The notes: generated by a model not told the origin, from the letters alone. Counted from the stretch's first letter, positions 52,757 through 61,628 are shown. The stretch is DNA of 64,000 nucleotides from an uncultured Bacteroidales bacterium (GCA_902793405.1 CADBDH010000006.1:1-64000); one strand, 5' to 3'. A program made the numbers and translations.

Positions 52757-54442
52757 TTAATTCAATTTCAGGACAGCCGTAACAGGCTTGGGGGTGATAT
52801 CCATCGGAATCTCGATGCGGGTGATGGTGCTGTCGGGCACAGGGAGGATGAAATAGCGCTGACCCTGGTACTCCAACGGGTAGAAACCCTTGGGCTCATA
52901 GTTGATGTTCAAGCCATAGTCCTGACGGCGCTGCAGTTCTTCTTGGGTGAGAGCCGCCTCGGCCTTTTCAAAACAATAACGGGCTGTCTGGAAGGTCGCC
53001 GGCAGGGTATCAAGCCGCAGGGTGACTGCGATATAGTCCTGCCCAGGCACGCGCAGCACGTCACCTGTAATATCGGGATTCTCGGCCTTCATGGGCCACA
53101 CTTGCGCGCCGTCGAGCAGGCGTCCCTCGTGATAACGCCGATAGACCGAGTCGCCGACAAACTGCACATTCTCCTTGCCGTAATAGGCCCTGTAGATGAC
53201 CTCGTGGGCAAAGTAGTTGGTGGACATGAAATTCATGGGTTTGATGAAACGGCTGTATCCGTCGAACTGGCGTTCGAGCAGAACGGCCTGAGCAGGTGCC
53301 TCGGCGATTTCACGCTCCACTTGCGCGTTAAAGGCCTTATACTGACCAAGTACTTTGATACCGCGGCCATAGGTGAACACGCACAGTCCCAGCAGCGCGA
53401 TGACCGCCAACAGGCGCAATCGTTGCCAACGACCGCCAAGCAGGGCATCAGCAGCCTTGATGACGATGATGGCGGCAACGGTCACCAGCGGCACATAGGC
53501 CCGCTCGTGATTCAGGCCCAGGGCAAACATCACCGCAGCCAGGCACAGCAGGACGTAGGTCCACAGCGATTGTCTGAGCACTCCCCTGCCACGTCGCGAC
53601 ACCAGCAGGAACAAGCCTACAGCCACCGCCAAAACGGGCAGATAGAACCGCCACATCTTCTCCATAAAGATGTGCCAACGGCTCGACAACAGATCGTCGG
53701 GGCCGAGGTTAAGGGCAATATCGGTAGTCACACGGTTCCATGCGCCAGGCGACAGGACAATGACCATGATGCCCAAAGCATAGCCCATCATCATGACCAC
53801 CACTCGGCGGTCAAACAGACGATAGTTAAAGGCATAGAACAGCATGAATCCACCCAGGAATCCCAACGAAGTCGCCTCGTTGAAACCGCCTGCCACAAAG
53901 CCGAAAAGCAGCCACAGCAAGGCCTTGCCCCACCCTAGCGGACGACCCTGGACACGTTGCAGAACGGTTACCAGCAGCAGTGATATGGTAATGGCCCACA
54001 TGTAGTTGGCACTGCCGGCCATCCACAGCATCGTCTCGCCGGGGACGGGATAGCACGTGCCCACAACCGCCAGGAAGGACGATAGGGCCAACAGCGAGCG
54101 GCGCCCTGTGGCCAACAGACTCACCAGATGAGCCATTAGGGCAAACACCAACGCGTTGCACACGTTGAAAGCCGTCTTGCCCAACAGGCCGCCAAACAAT
54201 TCAGGCACCAAATCGGCCAGACGGCCGTTGGTGCCTGTGTAATGTGTCAAATGGGATTGCAGCAAGTCGGCAAATGAACGCACCGGCGTCCACACGCCCT
54301 CGATGAGCGTGAAGGCCAGGTCATCCTCCTTGAGGGTGGTGAGCACGTTCATCACCAGCATCACGGCAAACGCCACAACGAGCAGCCCCCAATAGGCCAC
54401 GTCGTGCCAGCGTCCACTACGCGATGCGTTCAAGTGCCACAA
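52757..54442 (-). CDS. Polytopic membrane protein, DUF6056-like
   Basis: 561 residues with about ten or eleven hydrophobic segments and a C-terminal soluble part of some 170 residues. LKEDDLAFTLIEG and FADLLQSHLTHYTGTNGRLADLVP near the N-terminus and GAWNRVT in the middle resemble the DUF6056 family, whose members look like GT-C-type glycosyltransferases and are often near polysaccharide genes. The early Asp-Asp pair sits where GT-C enzymes have their catalytic acid. It begins 5 bases after the frr stop, so it is in the frr operon. Function is unproven. Confidence 0.65.
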   Translation of the reverse strand: MWHLNASRSGRWHDVAYWGLLVVAFAVMLVMNVLTTLKEDDLAFTLIEGVWTPVRSFADLLQSHLTHYTGTNGRLADLVPELFGGLLGKTAFNVCNALVFALMAHLVSLLATGRRSLLALSSFLAVVGTCYPVPGETMLWMAGSANYMWAITISLLLVTVLQRVQGRPLGWGKALLWLLFGFVAGGFNEATSLGFLGGFMLFYAFNYRLFDRRVVVMMMGYALGIMVIVLSPGAWNRVTTDIALNLGPDDLLSSRWHIFMEKMWRFYLPVLAVAVGLFLLVSRRGRGVLRQSLWTYVLLCLAAVMFALGLNHERAYVPLVTVAAIIVIKAADALLGGRWQRLRLLAVIALLGLCVFTYGRGIKVLGQYKAFNAQVEREIAEAPAQAVLLERQFDGYSRFIKPMNFMSTNYFAHEVIYRAYYGKENVQFVGDSVYRRYHEGRLLDGAQVWPMKAENPDITGDVLRVPGQDYIAVTLRLDTLPATFQTARYCFEKAEAALTQEELQRRQDYGLNINYEPKGFYPLEYQGQRYFILPVPDSTITRIEIPMDITPKPVTAVLKLN

Positions 54443-54447
54443 AGCGA

Positions 54448-55008
54448 TTATACGGTAAGAATCTCTTTCTCCTTGGCAGCGAAGATCTCGTCAATCTTCT
54501 TCATGAACTTGTCATGAATCTTCTGGACCTTCTCCTCGCCATCCTTGCTCACATCCTCGCTCATGCCTTCCTTAACGGCTTTCTTCAAGCCCTCGATGGC
54601 CTCGCGACGGGCATTGCGGATGCTCACGCGGGCCTTCTCGCTCTCGGCCTTGGAATCCTTAACGAGCAGTTTGCGGCGCTCCTCGGTCAGGGGCGGGATG
54701 TTCAGGCGGATCACCTCACCATTGTTCACGGGCATGATACCCACGTTGCTGTCGATGATGGCCTTCTCGATGGTTCCGATCATGTTGCGCTCCCAGGGCA
54801 TGATGGCGATGGTGCGCTGGTCGGGGGTGCTCACGTTGGCCACGTTGGCAATGGGCACGGGACTGCCATAATAGTTCACACGGATGCCATCCAGAATCTT
54901 CACGTTAGCCTTGCCGGCACGGATGTGTGCCAGGGTGTCATCGAGAAACTCCACGGCTTCCTGCATCTTTTTCTCGGCTGCGTCGAGATAGAATTTCACG
55001 TCGTTCAT
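54448..55008 (-). CDS. frr: Ribosome recycling factor
   Basis: 186 residues, the standard length. RRF, with EF-G, splits the post-termination ribosome. IRAGKANVKILDGIRVNYYG, ANVSTPDQRTIAIMPWE, AIIDSNVGIMPVNNGEVIRLNIPPLTEERRK and NARREAI are diagnostic. The protein is the usual three-helix bundle plus beta domain. It is expressed from a minus-strand promoter at 55058-55089 and is followed after 5 bases by the membrane-protein gene. Confidence 0.97.
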   Translation of the reverse strand: MNDVKFYLDAAEKKMQEAVEFLDDTLAHIRAGKANVKILDGIRVNYYGSPVPIANVANVSTPDQRTIAIMPWERNMIGTIEKAIIDSNVGIMPVNNGEVIRLNIPPLTEERRKLLVKDSKAESEKARVSIRNARREAIEGLKKAVKEGMSEDVSKDGEEKVQKIHDKFMKKIDEIFAAKEKEILTV

Positions 55009-55057
55009 AGTCTTGCGTTTGATTGATTTTTGATATTGTATTGTTATTTATTGGTCA

Positions 55058-55089
55058 CGAAAGTACAGTATTTGCCACAACCCTGCAAG
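55058..55089 (-). promoter_or_regulatory. Promoter of frr
   Basis: On the minus strand, CTTG (55089-55086), 20 bases, then TACTTTCG (55065-55058), one mismatch to TAnnTTTG. The leader to the ATG is about 43 bases. Confidence 0.6.
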
Positions 55090-55118
55090 TTTTTTGCCAA
55101 AAAATCAAAATTTGCAGC

Positions 55119-56057
55119 CTATAGCACGTCCTCTCCGTTGAATTCCCGCACGATGTAATCGGGCCGGTTCTTGGTCTCGTTGTAGATGCGGCCGATGTAT
55201 TCGCCGATAATGCCCAGCGACAGCAACTGGATGCCACCCAGGAACAGAATGAGCACAACCAGCGTGGGATAGCCCTGCACAGGGTCACCCCAGATAAGCG
55301 CCTCGGTAAACACAAAGACCATATAGCAGAAGGCCAGCAGCGAGACAATAAAGCCTATCACCGTCGAGATGCGCAGGGGCAAACTGGTGAACGAGGTAAT
55401 GCCGTCGATGGCCAGCGAGAACAGGCGGCCGTAACTCCACGACGAATCACCTGCCACGCGGTCACCCTGCACAAACTCCACCTCTTTCTTCTTGAAGCCG
55501 ATCCAACAGTACATTCCCTTGGTGTAACGCTCGCTCTCACGCATCTTCCTCAGTGCGTTGATGCACTTGCGGTCCAGCAGGCGGAAGTCGCCCACATTCT
55601 GCAACACGTCAAAGCGCGACGAGAGTTGCAAGACCTTGTAGAACAGTAACGACATGCGCTTGCGCAACCAGCTCTCACGGCCGCGCGACTTGCGCTTGGC
55701 ATACACGTCATCATAGCCCTGCTCCCACCATTTGACCAGCTCGGGGATGAGCGTGGGCGGGTGTTGCATGTCGGCATCCATGATGACCGTGCAGTCACCG
55801 GTCACATAGTCAAACCCGGCCAGCATGGCCGCTTCCTTGCCGAAGTTGCGCGACAGGTCCACATAGCTGACGCGGCTGTCCTGCTGACGCAGGCGCTGCA
55901 ACTCGGCGAGCGTGCCGTCGACGCTGCCGTCGTTGACAAACATGAGTTCCCAATCATAGCCCTGGTTGGCATCCATGAGTTTGACCAACTCAGGATAAAG
56001 CAACGGCAGGGATTTTTCTTCGTTATAGCACGGAATCAGAATCGATATCTTTTTCAT
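55119..56057 (-). CDS. Family 2 glycosyltransferase, GtrB/undecaprenyl-phosphate type
   Basis: 312 residues. The GT-A domain opens with ISILIPCYNEEKSLPLLYPEL, contains DGSVDGT and the metal-binding segment VIMDADMQHPP, and has YAKRKSRGRESW further on. Two hydrophobic hairpins (about 230-255 and 265-290) close the protein, as in GtrB and dolichyl-phosphate mannosyl or glucosyl transferases. Such enzymes load a sugar onto undecaprenyl phosphate at the inner membrane for later transfer. It begins 23 bases after the M16 peptidase gene on the minus strand. The sugar cannot be read. Confidence 0.85.
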   Translation of the reverse strand: MKKISILIPCYNEEKSLPLLYPELVKLMDANQGYDWELMFVNDGSVDGTLAELQRLRQQDSRVSYVDLSRNFGKEAAMLAGFDYVTGDCTVIMDADMQHPPTLIPELVKWWEQGYDDVYAKRKSRGRESWLRKRMSLLFYKVLQLSSRFDVLQNVGDFRLLDRKCINALRKMRESERYTKGMYCWIGFKKKEVEFVQGDRVAGDSSWSYGRLFSLAIDGITSFTSLPLRISTVIGFIVSLLAFCYMVFVFTEALIWGDPVQGYPTLVVLILFLGGIQLLSLGIIGEYIGRIYNETKNRPDYIVREFNGEDVL

Positions 56058-56080
56058 CTTGCAAAATGGTTAAATTCAAC

Positions 56081-57298
56081 TTATTGGAAGGTGAGCGACG
56101 ACAGACAGTCACTCTTGAGATAGGCAGCAGCCTGGGCAATCTGGTCGGGCGTGACCGCGCGGATGCGCGAGATGGTGTCATCGATGGTCGCCACGGCACC
56201 ATGATAGAGCAGGCCGCGACCGGCGCGCATCGCCATGAACTCGGTGCTGTCGGCCGCAACGACCAGCTGGCCGCAATACTGCTTCTTGTAGGCTTCCAGC
56301 CGGCGCTCAGGCAACAGTTCCTGGCTCAAGCGGCTGGTGATGCGTTCAATCACATGCAGGCTGGAGCGCACGTCATCGGGGTCACAGCCCAAGTAAATCT
56401 CCATCCACCCGCAGTCGCTCAAGAGCGTCAAGGTGGACTCGACGGTATAGACATAGCCGCGGCGCTCGCGCAGTTCCACATTGAGCAGGGAATTCATGCC
56501 CGGACCGCCCAGGATGTTGTTCAGCAGCATCAGAGCATGGCGCAAGGGGTGGTTCATGTCGGGCACACGGGCGCCCACGATGGTGTGGGCCTGATGGGTG
56601 CCTATCTGGATTGTCTGCCTGAAAGTCGCGTTCGTGGCCGGCACAAGGCGTTGGCGCGGCGCTATCGCGTGGGTCATGCCACCGAAGCATTTCTCAGCCA
56701 GGCCGAAGACCCGTTCGGGACGCTCGGGTCCCACCGAGAAGAATGCCATGTTACCGGGCACATACAGCGTCTTGAGGTAACGCATGCAGTCCTCACGGGT
56801 GAGGTTTTCCAAGTCCTCTTTCTTGCCCAAGATGTTGTGCCCCAATTCGCTGCCGGCCAGCAACAGGTCCTCGAAGTCGTCATAGACGGCATCGCTGGGC
56901 GTGTCGCGGTAACTGGCGGCCTCCTCGAGCACCACATCGCGCTCGCGGTCCAGTTCCTCCTGGGGGAATACCGACCACTGTACCAGGTCGGCCAGCAGGT
57001 CGACGGCACGCGACAGGTGCTGATGGGGGAAGACCGAGTAAAGCATGGTGCCTTCCTTGGTCGTGTAGGCGTTGAGTTCGCCGCCCACCCGCTCCATGCG
57101 GTTGAGGATGTGCCAGGCGCGGCGGTGCTCTGTGCCCTTGAAGATGGTGTGCTCCACAAAGTGGGCCAGGCCATGCTGGCCGTCACGCTCGTCACGGCTG
57201 CCGGCGTTCACGGCAAGGCCGCACCACGCCACTTGGGTGTTGGCGGAGACGTGTACCAGGCGCAGGCCGTTGGGGAGGGTATGATAATGTATTGTCAC
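56081..57298 (-). CDS. M16-family zinc peptidase
   Basis: 405 residues. The inverted zinc motif H46-x-x-E49-H50 lies in GLAHFVEHTIFKG, and the third ligand is the Glu of VLEEAASYRD. AYTTKEGTMLYSVFPHQHL and NPLRHALMLLNNILGGPGMNSLL are typical of bacterial M16B processing peptidases (PqqL/YmxG-like). There is no clear signal peptide, so it may be cytoplasmic. At about 400 residues it is a single pair of M16 domains that would need to dimerise. It starts 68 bases after the XRE/S24 regulator gene on the minus strand. Confidence 0.85.
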   Translation of the reverse strand: MTIHYHTLPNGLRLVHVSANTQVAWCGLAVNAGSRDERDGQHGLAHFVEHTIFKGTEHRRAWHILNRMERVGGELNAYTTKEGTMLYSVFPHQHLSRAVDLLADLVQWSVFPQEELDRERDVVLEEAASYRDTPSDAVYDDFEDLLLAGSELGHNILGKKEDLENLTREDCMRYLKTLYVPGNMAFFSVGPERPERVFGLAEKCFGGMTHAIAPRQRLVPATNATFRQTIQIGTHQAHTIVGARVPDMNHPLRHALMLLNNILGGPGMNSLLNVELRERRGYVYTVESTLTLLSDCGWMEIYLGCDPDDVRSSLHVIERITSRLSQELLPERRLEAYKKQYCGQLVVAADSTEFMAMRAGRGLLYHGAVATIDDTISRIRAVTPDQIAQAAAYLKSDCLSSLTFQ

Positions 57299-57366
57299 TT
57301 GTTTCGTTTTCTGTTTTTAGGTTTCAATGGGCCATGGCAGCCATGGCACGGTGAACCGGTTTACTT

Positions 57367-58047
57367 TTAGAGACGGGTGTTCAGGTGGAGGACATGCTGG
57401 ACGAGCAGCATCTCGTGGATGTCGCTGCGGCGCACGTCCATGTCGTCGTAGTTGGGATTCTCGCTGCGCAGGACCACCATGTTGGGGTCGGTGTGACGGC
57501 GAAGGTATTTTACCAACCTGAAGTCGTCAAGCTGAACGACATAGATCTGGCCCCAATAGATTTGGGCGGGATTGCTCACCTCGCGCACGGCCACAAAGTC
57601 GCCGTCGTTGATGACGGGTGCCATCGAGTCGCCACTCACGCGCACAATGCGGCAATTGGGACTCATGTTGGGCAGGTTCACCCATCCCACGATGTTCTCG
57701 CTGGAAAACAGTTCGTTGCGTCCCGAGGCGACACCGGCCGTCACGTCCACATCATAGACGGGTGTACCGCCTCCAGCACCAGTTGCCGCCACATCGCCAT
57801 CGACACGCACGGGTGTCTTGCCAAAGGGCAGGTCGGTGCCGTCCATGAGCCATTCCTTGCTCACCCCCAGGTTAACGACCAGGCGGTTGAGAAAAGACTC
57901 GCTCAAGGGCATGTGGGCATTGAGATACTTGGACAGATTGGAAGTGTCTACACCGATGCGCTCGGCAAACTGCACTTGTTTCACACCCATCTCCCTCATC
58001 AGGTACTTGATGCGGTCGATGATTTCGGCATTCTTCTCTTGTTCCAT
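57367..58047 (-). CDS. XRE/S24 transcriptional repressor (LexA/CI-like)
   Basis: 226 residues from the ATG at 58047. The frame extends upstream to 58542, but that part antisenses the thioesterase gene and lies beyond the promoter. Residues about 10-65 are a helix-turn-helix (MREMGVKQVQFAERIGVDTSNLSKYLN). The C-terminal S24 peptidase part has the Ser in RVSGDSMAPVINDGD and the Lys in FRLVKYLRR. Such repressors cleave themselves on DNA damage or respond to other signals. A perfect 15-bp palindrome within its own promoter (58095-58109) suggests autoregulation. No phage genes are nearby. Confidence 0.85.
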   Translation of the reverse strand: MEQEKNAEIIDRIKYLMREMGVKQVQFAERIGVDTSNLSKYLNAHMPLSESFLNRLVVNLGVSKEWLMDGTDLPFGKTPVRVDGDVAATGAGGGTPVYDVDVTAGVASGRNELFSSENIVGWVNLPNMSPNCRIVRVSGDSMAPVINDGDFVAVREVSNPAQIYWGQIYVVQLDDFRLVKYLRRHTDPNMVVLRSENPNYDDMDVRRSDIHEMLLVQHVLHLNTRL

Positions 58048-58076
58048 TTTGTTGTGTTCTATGGTTGTTATGGCGG

Positions 58077-58109
58077 CAAAATTACAATAAAAAATTTGCA
58101 TATTGCAAA
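58077..58109 (-). promoter_or_regulatory. Promoter of the XRE/S24 gene
   Basis: On the minus strand, TTTG (58109-58106), 21 bases, TAATTTTG (58084-58077). The leader is about 20-25 bases. Confidence 0.7.
58095..58109. promoter_or_regulatory. Putative repressor operator TTTGCATATTGCAAA
   Basis: A perfect palindrome (TTTGCA, TAT, TGCAAA) covers the -33 element and the adjacent spacer of the regulator's promoter, where a bound repressor would block polymerase. It is about 85 bases from the -7 box of the divergent thioesterase gene. Confidence 0.6.
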
Positions 58110-58221
58110 CTTTAGCCCATAATTTTACCAAATTTGTGGTAGCAAGTCCGAAAAAGACTATTTCATGGCTATCACAACAAGAAGATTGATTATATTTGCA
58201 TGGAGTAAAAAACTGATACTT

Positions 58222-58587
58222 ATGACAGGATTGACAAATACCAGCCAACTGACGGTCACCGAGGCCGTCACAGCCGTTGCCATGGGCTCGGGCGACATGC
58301 CCGTGCTGGCCACGCCGGCGATGATGGCCCTGATGGAGAACGCCGCCATGCTCGCCGTGGCCGACCACCTGCCCGAGGGCAGCACCACCGTGGGCGGACA
58401 CATCGCCTCGTCCCACCTGAAGCCCAGCAAACTGGGCGACACCGTGACCGCCACCGCCACAGTCACCCGCGTTGACGGCAAGAAGATTGAGTTCAAGGTC
58501 CAGGCCCATTGCGGCGACACACTGCTGGGCGAAGGCACCCACCTGCGTTTTATTGTTGACCGTAACAAATTCATGTCAAGATTATGA
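58222..58587 (+). CDS. Hotdog-fold thioesterase, FlK-like
   Basis: 121 residues from the ATG at 58222; the frame is open to 58165 but TATATTTG at 58191-58198 is the likely -7 box. LATPAMMALMENAAMLAV with the conserved Glu, STTVGGHIASSHLKPSKLGD with the conserved His, and a final GTHLRFIVD fit the fluoroacetyl-CoA thioesterase-like branch, which hydrolyses acyl-CoA esters. The substrate here is unknown. Its stop overlaps the thioredoxin-like start by 4 bases. It heads a plus-strand series of closely packed small genes reaching about 62969. Confidence 0.8.
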   Translation: MTGLTNTSQLTVTEAVTAVAMGSGDMPVLATPAMMALMENAAMLAVADHLPEGSTTVGGHIASSHLKPSKLGDTVTATATVTRVDGKKIEFKVQAHCGDTLLGEGTHLRFIVDRNKFMSRL

Positions 58588-59084
58588 AAAAGATACTGAC
58601 TATCGTAGTGCTCGCCGTCGCACTGTTCGCCACTGCCGTGAACGCCCAGGAGCAGACGGCCCCCAAGAAGGTGTATAACGAGGAAATCAATCCGCTGGAG
58701 CAGATTGACCAGGCTATTGCACAAGCCCAGACCGAGGGCAAGTACGTCATCTGCCAGGTGGGCGGCAACTGGTGCCCGTGGTGCCTGCGCTTTGCCGACT
58801 TCATCACCAACGACAGCACCATCAACGCCGTCATCGAGCAGAACTTCGTTTTCATCCACGTGAACTACCATCCCCGCAAAGCCGGAGAGGTGGGCAAGGC
58901 CCTGATGAAACGCCTGAACAACGCCGGACGCTTCGGCTTCCCCGTGCTGGTCGTACTCGATGAGCAGGGCAACATCATCCACATCCAGGACTCGGGCTAC
59001 CTCGAGGAGGACCAGAGCTACAACGCCAAAAAGGTGCTGACGTTCTTCCAGCAGTGGACCCCGAAGGCCGTTCGCGGTGAGTAA
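58584..59084 (+). CDS. Exported thioredoxin-fold protein
   Basis: 166 residues. The signal peptide runs to about VNAQ (residue 22). The active site NWCPWCLRF (Cys64-Pro-Trp-Cys67) is a DsbD-gamma/thioredoxin_7-like CxxC. FVFIHVNYHPRKAGEVGKALMKRLNNAGRFGFPVLVVLDEQG contains the conserved cis-Pro loop. It is presumably a periplasmic disulfide reductase or isomerase. The start overlaps the thioesterase stop (ATGA), so it is translationally coupled to it. The TfoX-like gene follows after 14 bases. Confidence 0.85.
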   Translation: MKKILTIVVLAVALFATAVNAQEQTAPKKVYNEEINPLEQIDQAIAQAQTEGKYVICQVGGNWCPWCLRFADFITNDSTINAVIEQNFVFIHVNYHPRKAGEVGKALMKRLNNAGRFGFPVLVVLDEQGNIIHIQDSGYLEEDQSYNAKKVLTFFQQWTPKAVRGE

Positions 59085-59098
59085 CCGTCATTTGGGCT

Positions 59099-59425
59099 AT
59101 GGCAAGCAATCCCGACTTTGTGCAATACGTCGCCGACCAGTGTGCAGGTGCCGGCGAAATCACCGTCAAGAAGATGTTCGGCGACTACGGCATCTACTGT
59201 GACGGCAAGATTTTCGGGCTCATCTGCGACGACTGCTTTTACCTCAAGCCCACCGAGCCGGTGCGGCCGTTGTTGCGCACTGTGGAACTGCGCCCGCCCT
59301 ACGATGGAGCCAAGGACTACTTCCTCATCGCCGACGTGGATGACCGCGACTACCTTGCCGCCCTTGTCAGCGAGACCTGCAAGAACCTACCAGATCCCAA
59401 ACCCAAGAAAAAGAAGAAATCATGA
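59099..59425 (+). CDS. TfoX/Sxy N-terminal domain protein
   Basis: 108 residues. VQYVADQCAGAGEITVKKMFGDYGIYCDGKIFGLICDDCFYLKP is the TfoX N-terminal domain, and PPYDGAKDYFLIADVDDRDYLAALV completes it; a Lys-rich tail closes the protein. The C-terminal TfoX domain is absent. In Haemophilus and Vibrio the full protein activates competence genes; the role of single-domain forms in Bacteroidales is not known. Its stop overlaps the carbonic anhydrase start by 4 bases. Confidence 0.8.
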   Translation: MASNPDFVQYVADQCAGAGEITVKKMFGDYGIYCDGKIFGLICDDCFYLKPTEPVRPLLRTVELRPPYDGAKDYFLIADVDDRDYLAALVSETCKNLPDPKPKKKKKS

Positions 59426-59967
59426 TTGACGAGATTATTGAATACAACAAGACGTTTGTCGCACGCAAGGGCTACGAACCCTACGTGACCGACAAGTACC
59501 CCGACAAGCGGCTGGCCGTGCTCTCCTGCATGGACACCCGCCTGACCGAACTGCTGCCCGCGGCCCTGGGCTTGAAGAACGGCGATGCCAAAATCATCAA
59601 GAACGCCGGTGGACTTGTGATTTCGCCCTTCGACTCGGCGATGCGCAGCCTCGTCGTTGCCGTCTATGAACTGGGCGTGGAGGAAATCATGGTGGTGGCT
59701 CACTCCAGTTGCGGAGCCTGCCACATGAGCTACAGCCACTTCCATGACGAGATGCTCAAGCGAGGCGTGACCGACGAGACGCTCCACACCATTCGCTGCT
59801 GCGGCATCGACCTCGACCACTGGCTCGAAGGCTTCAAGGACACCCCCGAATCGGTGCGCAAGACCGTCGAAGCCATCAAGACCCATCCGCTTATGCCCCG
59901 TGACATCACCGTGCGCGGCTTTATCATCGACTCCACCACTGGAGAACTTGAAGAAATAACCATTTAA
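59422..59967 (+). CDS. Beta-class carbonic anhydrase-like protein
   Basis: 181 residues. The zinc ligands of a beta-carbonic anhydrase are in place: Cys36 with Asp38 and Arg40 (SCMDTRLT) and His94-x-x-Cys97 (VAHSSCGAC). IIKNAGGLVISPFDSAMRSL is the conserved central stretch. It should interconvert carbon dioxide and bicarbonate in the cytoplasm. At 181 residues it belongs to the short branch common in Firmicutes and Bacteroidetes. The start overlaps the TfoX-like stop (ATGA). A 60-residue gene follows after 15 bases. Confidence 0.85.
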   Translation: MIDEIIEYNKTFVARKGYEPYVTDKYPDKRLAVLSCMDTRLTELLPAALGLKNGDAKIIKNAGGLVISPFDSAMRSLVVAVYELGVEEIMVVAHSSCGACHMSYSHFHDEMLKRGVTDETLHTIRCCGIDLDHWLEGFKDTPESVRKTVEAIKTHPLMPRDITVRGFIIDSTTGELEEITI

Positions 59968-59982
59968 TAACTGACAACCGAT

Positions 59983-60165
59983 ATGGCACATAACTGCGAA
60001 AACTGCAAATTCAGAGCCCATTACGACAAGAAGCCCAATTCAGTCCTGGGCAAGTTCTGGCGCTGGCACATCAACTTCTGTCCCGGCTGGAAGAGCTTCT
60101 TCTCACACCAGAGCGAGGAGAAAAAAGCCGAGTTAAGAGAGAAATATCACTTCGACCGGTATTAA
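59983..60165 (+). CDS. Small Cys-containing protein, unknown
   Basis: 60 residues. Cys5-x-x-Cys8 (NCENCKFR) and a later HINFCPGW could bind zinc or an Fe-S cluster. The C-terminal 20 residues are charged. It has AACTGACAACCGAT before its ATG and sits in a row of plus-strand genes with 15- and 21-base spacers, which supports it as real. I recall similar short proteins in other Bacteroidales, but no named family. Confidence 0.65.
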   Translation: MAHNCENCKFRAHYDKKPNSVLGKFWRWHINFCPGWKSFFSHQSEEKKAELREKYHFDRY

Positions 60166-60186
60166 CGCCATCAGCTACGCATAACC

Positions 60187-60606
60187 ATGGCTCTAAAAGT
60201 CTATTTTGCCGGCTCCATTCGTGGCGGCAGGGTCGATGCCAACCTATACCGCCGCATGATTGAGTACATCCAGCGCAACGACGTGGTGCTCACCGAGCAC
60301 GTCGGCAAGAGCAATCTGAACCTCATTGAGCAAGGCCGTGAGCGCGACGCGCGCATCTATGACCAGGACACGGCCTGGCTGTGCGATAGCGACGTGCTCA
60401 TTGGCGAGTGCACCTGCCCGTCGCTGGGCGTGGGCTACGAGTTGGCCTATGCCGAGGCCCGCGGCATTCCGTGCCACATCTTCTACGACAGGACCAAGAC
60501 CCAACTGTCGGCCATGCTCACGGGCAACCCCTATTTCCACATCCATCCCTATGAGCGTGAAGAGGACATCTATCCCGTCATGGACAAGATACTCGGGAGG
60601 TCCTGA
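60187..60606 (+). CDS. DNPH1/RCL-like deoxynucleoside monophosphate N-glycosidase
   Basis: 139 residues of the nucleoside 2-deoxyribosyltransferase fold. VYFAGSIRGGR, VVLTEHVGK, ARIYDQDTAWL and the catalytic Glu region PSLGVGYELAYAEA match the RCL/DNPH1 branch, which cleaves deoxynucleoside 5'-monophosphates (in humans 5-hydroxymethyl-dUMP) to base and deoxyribose 5-phosphate. A nucleotide-pool sanitising role is plausible. It is cytoplasmic and of the usual length. It follows the 60-residue gene by 21 bases. Confidence 0.8.
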   Translation: MALKVYFAGSIRGGRVDANLYRRMIEYIQRNDVVLTEHVGKSNLNLIEQGRERDARIYDQDTAWLCDSDVLIGECTCPSLGVGYELAYAEARGIPCHIFYDRTKTQLSAMLTGNPYFHIHPYEREEDIYPVMDKILGRS

Positions 60607-60664
60607 AAACCGCATAGGCGCAACTTTAAATCATTCAACCCATCAAGAAAACGACTAACAACGC

Positions 60665-61594
60665 ATGTTCTTTTTAATCATCACACTGGCAATGGGCTTG
60701 TTGATGCCCTTCCAGACGGCAGCCAACTCCCGTCTGCGTCAGGTCGTGGGACCGGCCTATGTCTCGACGCTGGTCTCCTTTTCGGTTTCCACTCTGGCAT
60801 TATTGCTCGTATCGATGGCTGCGGGAATACCCATCCTGCCGACCGAGACGATGCTCGCCGAGGCTCCCTGGTGGAGCTGGTTTGTGGGCATCGTTGCCGT
60901 GGTAACCATCACCATCGCCATTCATCTGTTCAAGGAAATCGGGCAGTTACAGGCCCTGATCATCCCCATGTTCAGCCAACTGATATTCAGCCTGCTCATT
61001 GACCACTTCGGGTGGTTTGGGGCCAAAGTCATCCCTTTGGGAGCCAATCGCATCATCGGTGCGCTGCTGCTCGTCGTGGGTGTGACGCTCGCCGTCGTTC
61101 TGCCCCGCCTGAAGTCCGGCCAAAAAGCGGTTGGCGCCAGCACCGGGTCACGGCAGACCTTCTGGCAACTGATGGCCATCCTGTCGGGTTGCCTGTCGGC
61201 CAGCATCACGGGCGCCTACGCCCAGCTGTCGAGCATCGTGGGCAATCCCGTCCAAGCCACCACGGTGGCCTTCTTCGTCGCCACGATGGCGCTGCTGTTG
61301 TTCTGCACCTGCCTGGGCAAGACCCAACTGGTGGGCAAAGCCTTCAGCAGCGAGTACCCGTGGTGGATGTGGGCTGGCGGCCTGTGCGGAGCCATTATCG
61401 TATTCGGCAATGCCTGGCTGGTTCCCAAAGTCGGAGTCGGCGTGTTCAGCATGGCACTCCTGGTGGGCCAACTTGGCCTGAGCATGCTCATGGAACACCT
61501 CGGCTGGCTCGGCGCCCCGCGCAAACGCGTCTCCTGGCTGCAAATCGTGGGCATCCTGCTCATGCTAGCCGGCGTAGCCCTCATCCGCCTGTAA
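60665..61594 (+). CDS. DMT-family transporter (DUF606/YdcZ type, duplicated)
   Basis: 309 residues with about ten hydrophobic segments forming two similar halves. The first half begins FFLIITLAMGLLMPFQTAANSRLRQVVG and the second FWQLMAILSGCLSASITGAYAQLSSIVGNPVQAT, the typical DUF606 start. The halves end in similar LGWFGA/LGWLGA segments. Single DUF606 proteins are about 140-150 residues; here two are fused. It sits in the inner membrane; the substrate is unknown. It follows the DNPH1-like gene by 58 bases. Confidence 0.85.
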   Translation: MFFLIITLAMGLLMPFQTAANSRLRQVVGPAYVSTLVSFSVSTLALLLVSMAAGIPILPTETMLAEAPWWSWFVGIVAVVTITIAIHLFKEIGQLQALIIPMFSQLIFSLLIDHFGWFGAKVIPLGANRIIGALLLVVGVTLAVVLPRLKSGQKAVGASTGSRQTFWQLMAILSGCLSASITGAYAQLSSIVGNPVQATTVAFFVATMALLLFCTCLGKTQLVGKAFSSEYPWWMWAGGLCGAIIVFGNAWLVPKVGVGVFSMALLVGQLGLSMLMEHLGWLGAPRKRVSWLQIVGILLMLAGVALIRL

Positions 61595-61628
61595 AAACGA
61601 TTAATCTCATACCAAAATTCAGGAAAAG

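Noticed and set aside
58048..58542. Longer N-terminus for the XRE/S24 repressor
   Set aside because: The extension antisenses the thioesterase gene and would put the -33/-7 promoter and operator inside the protein.
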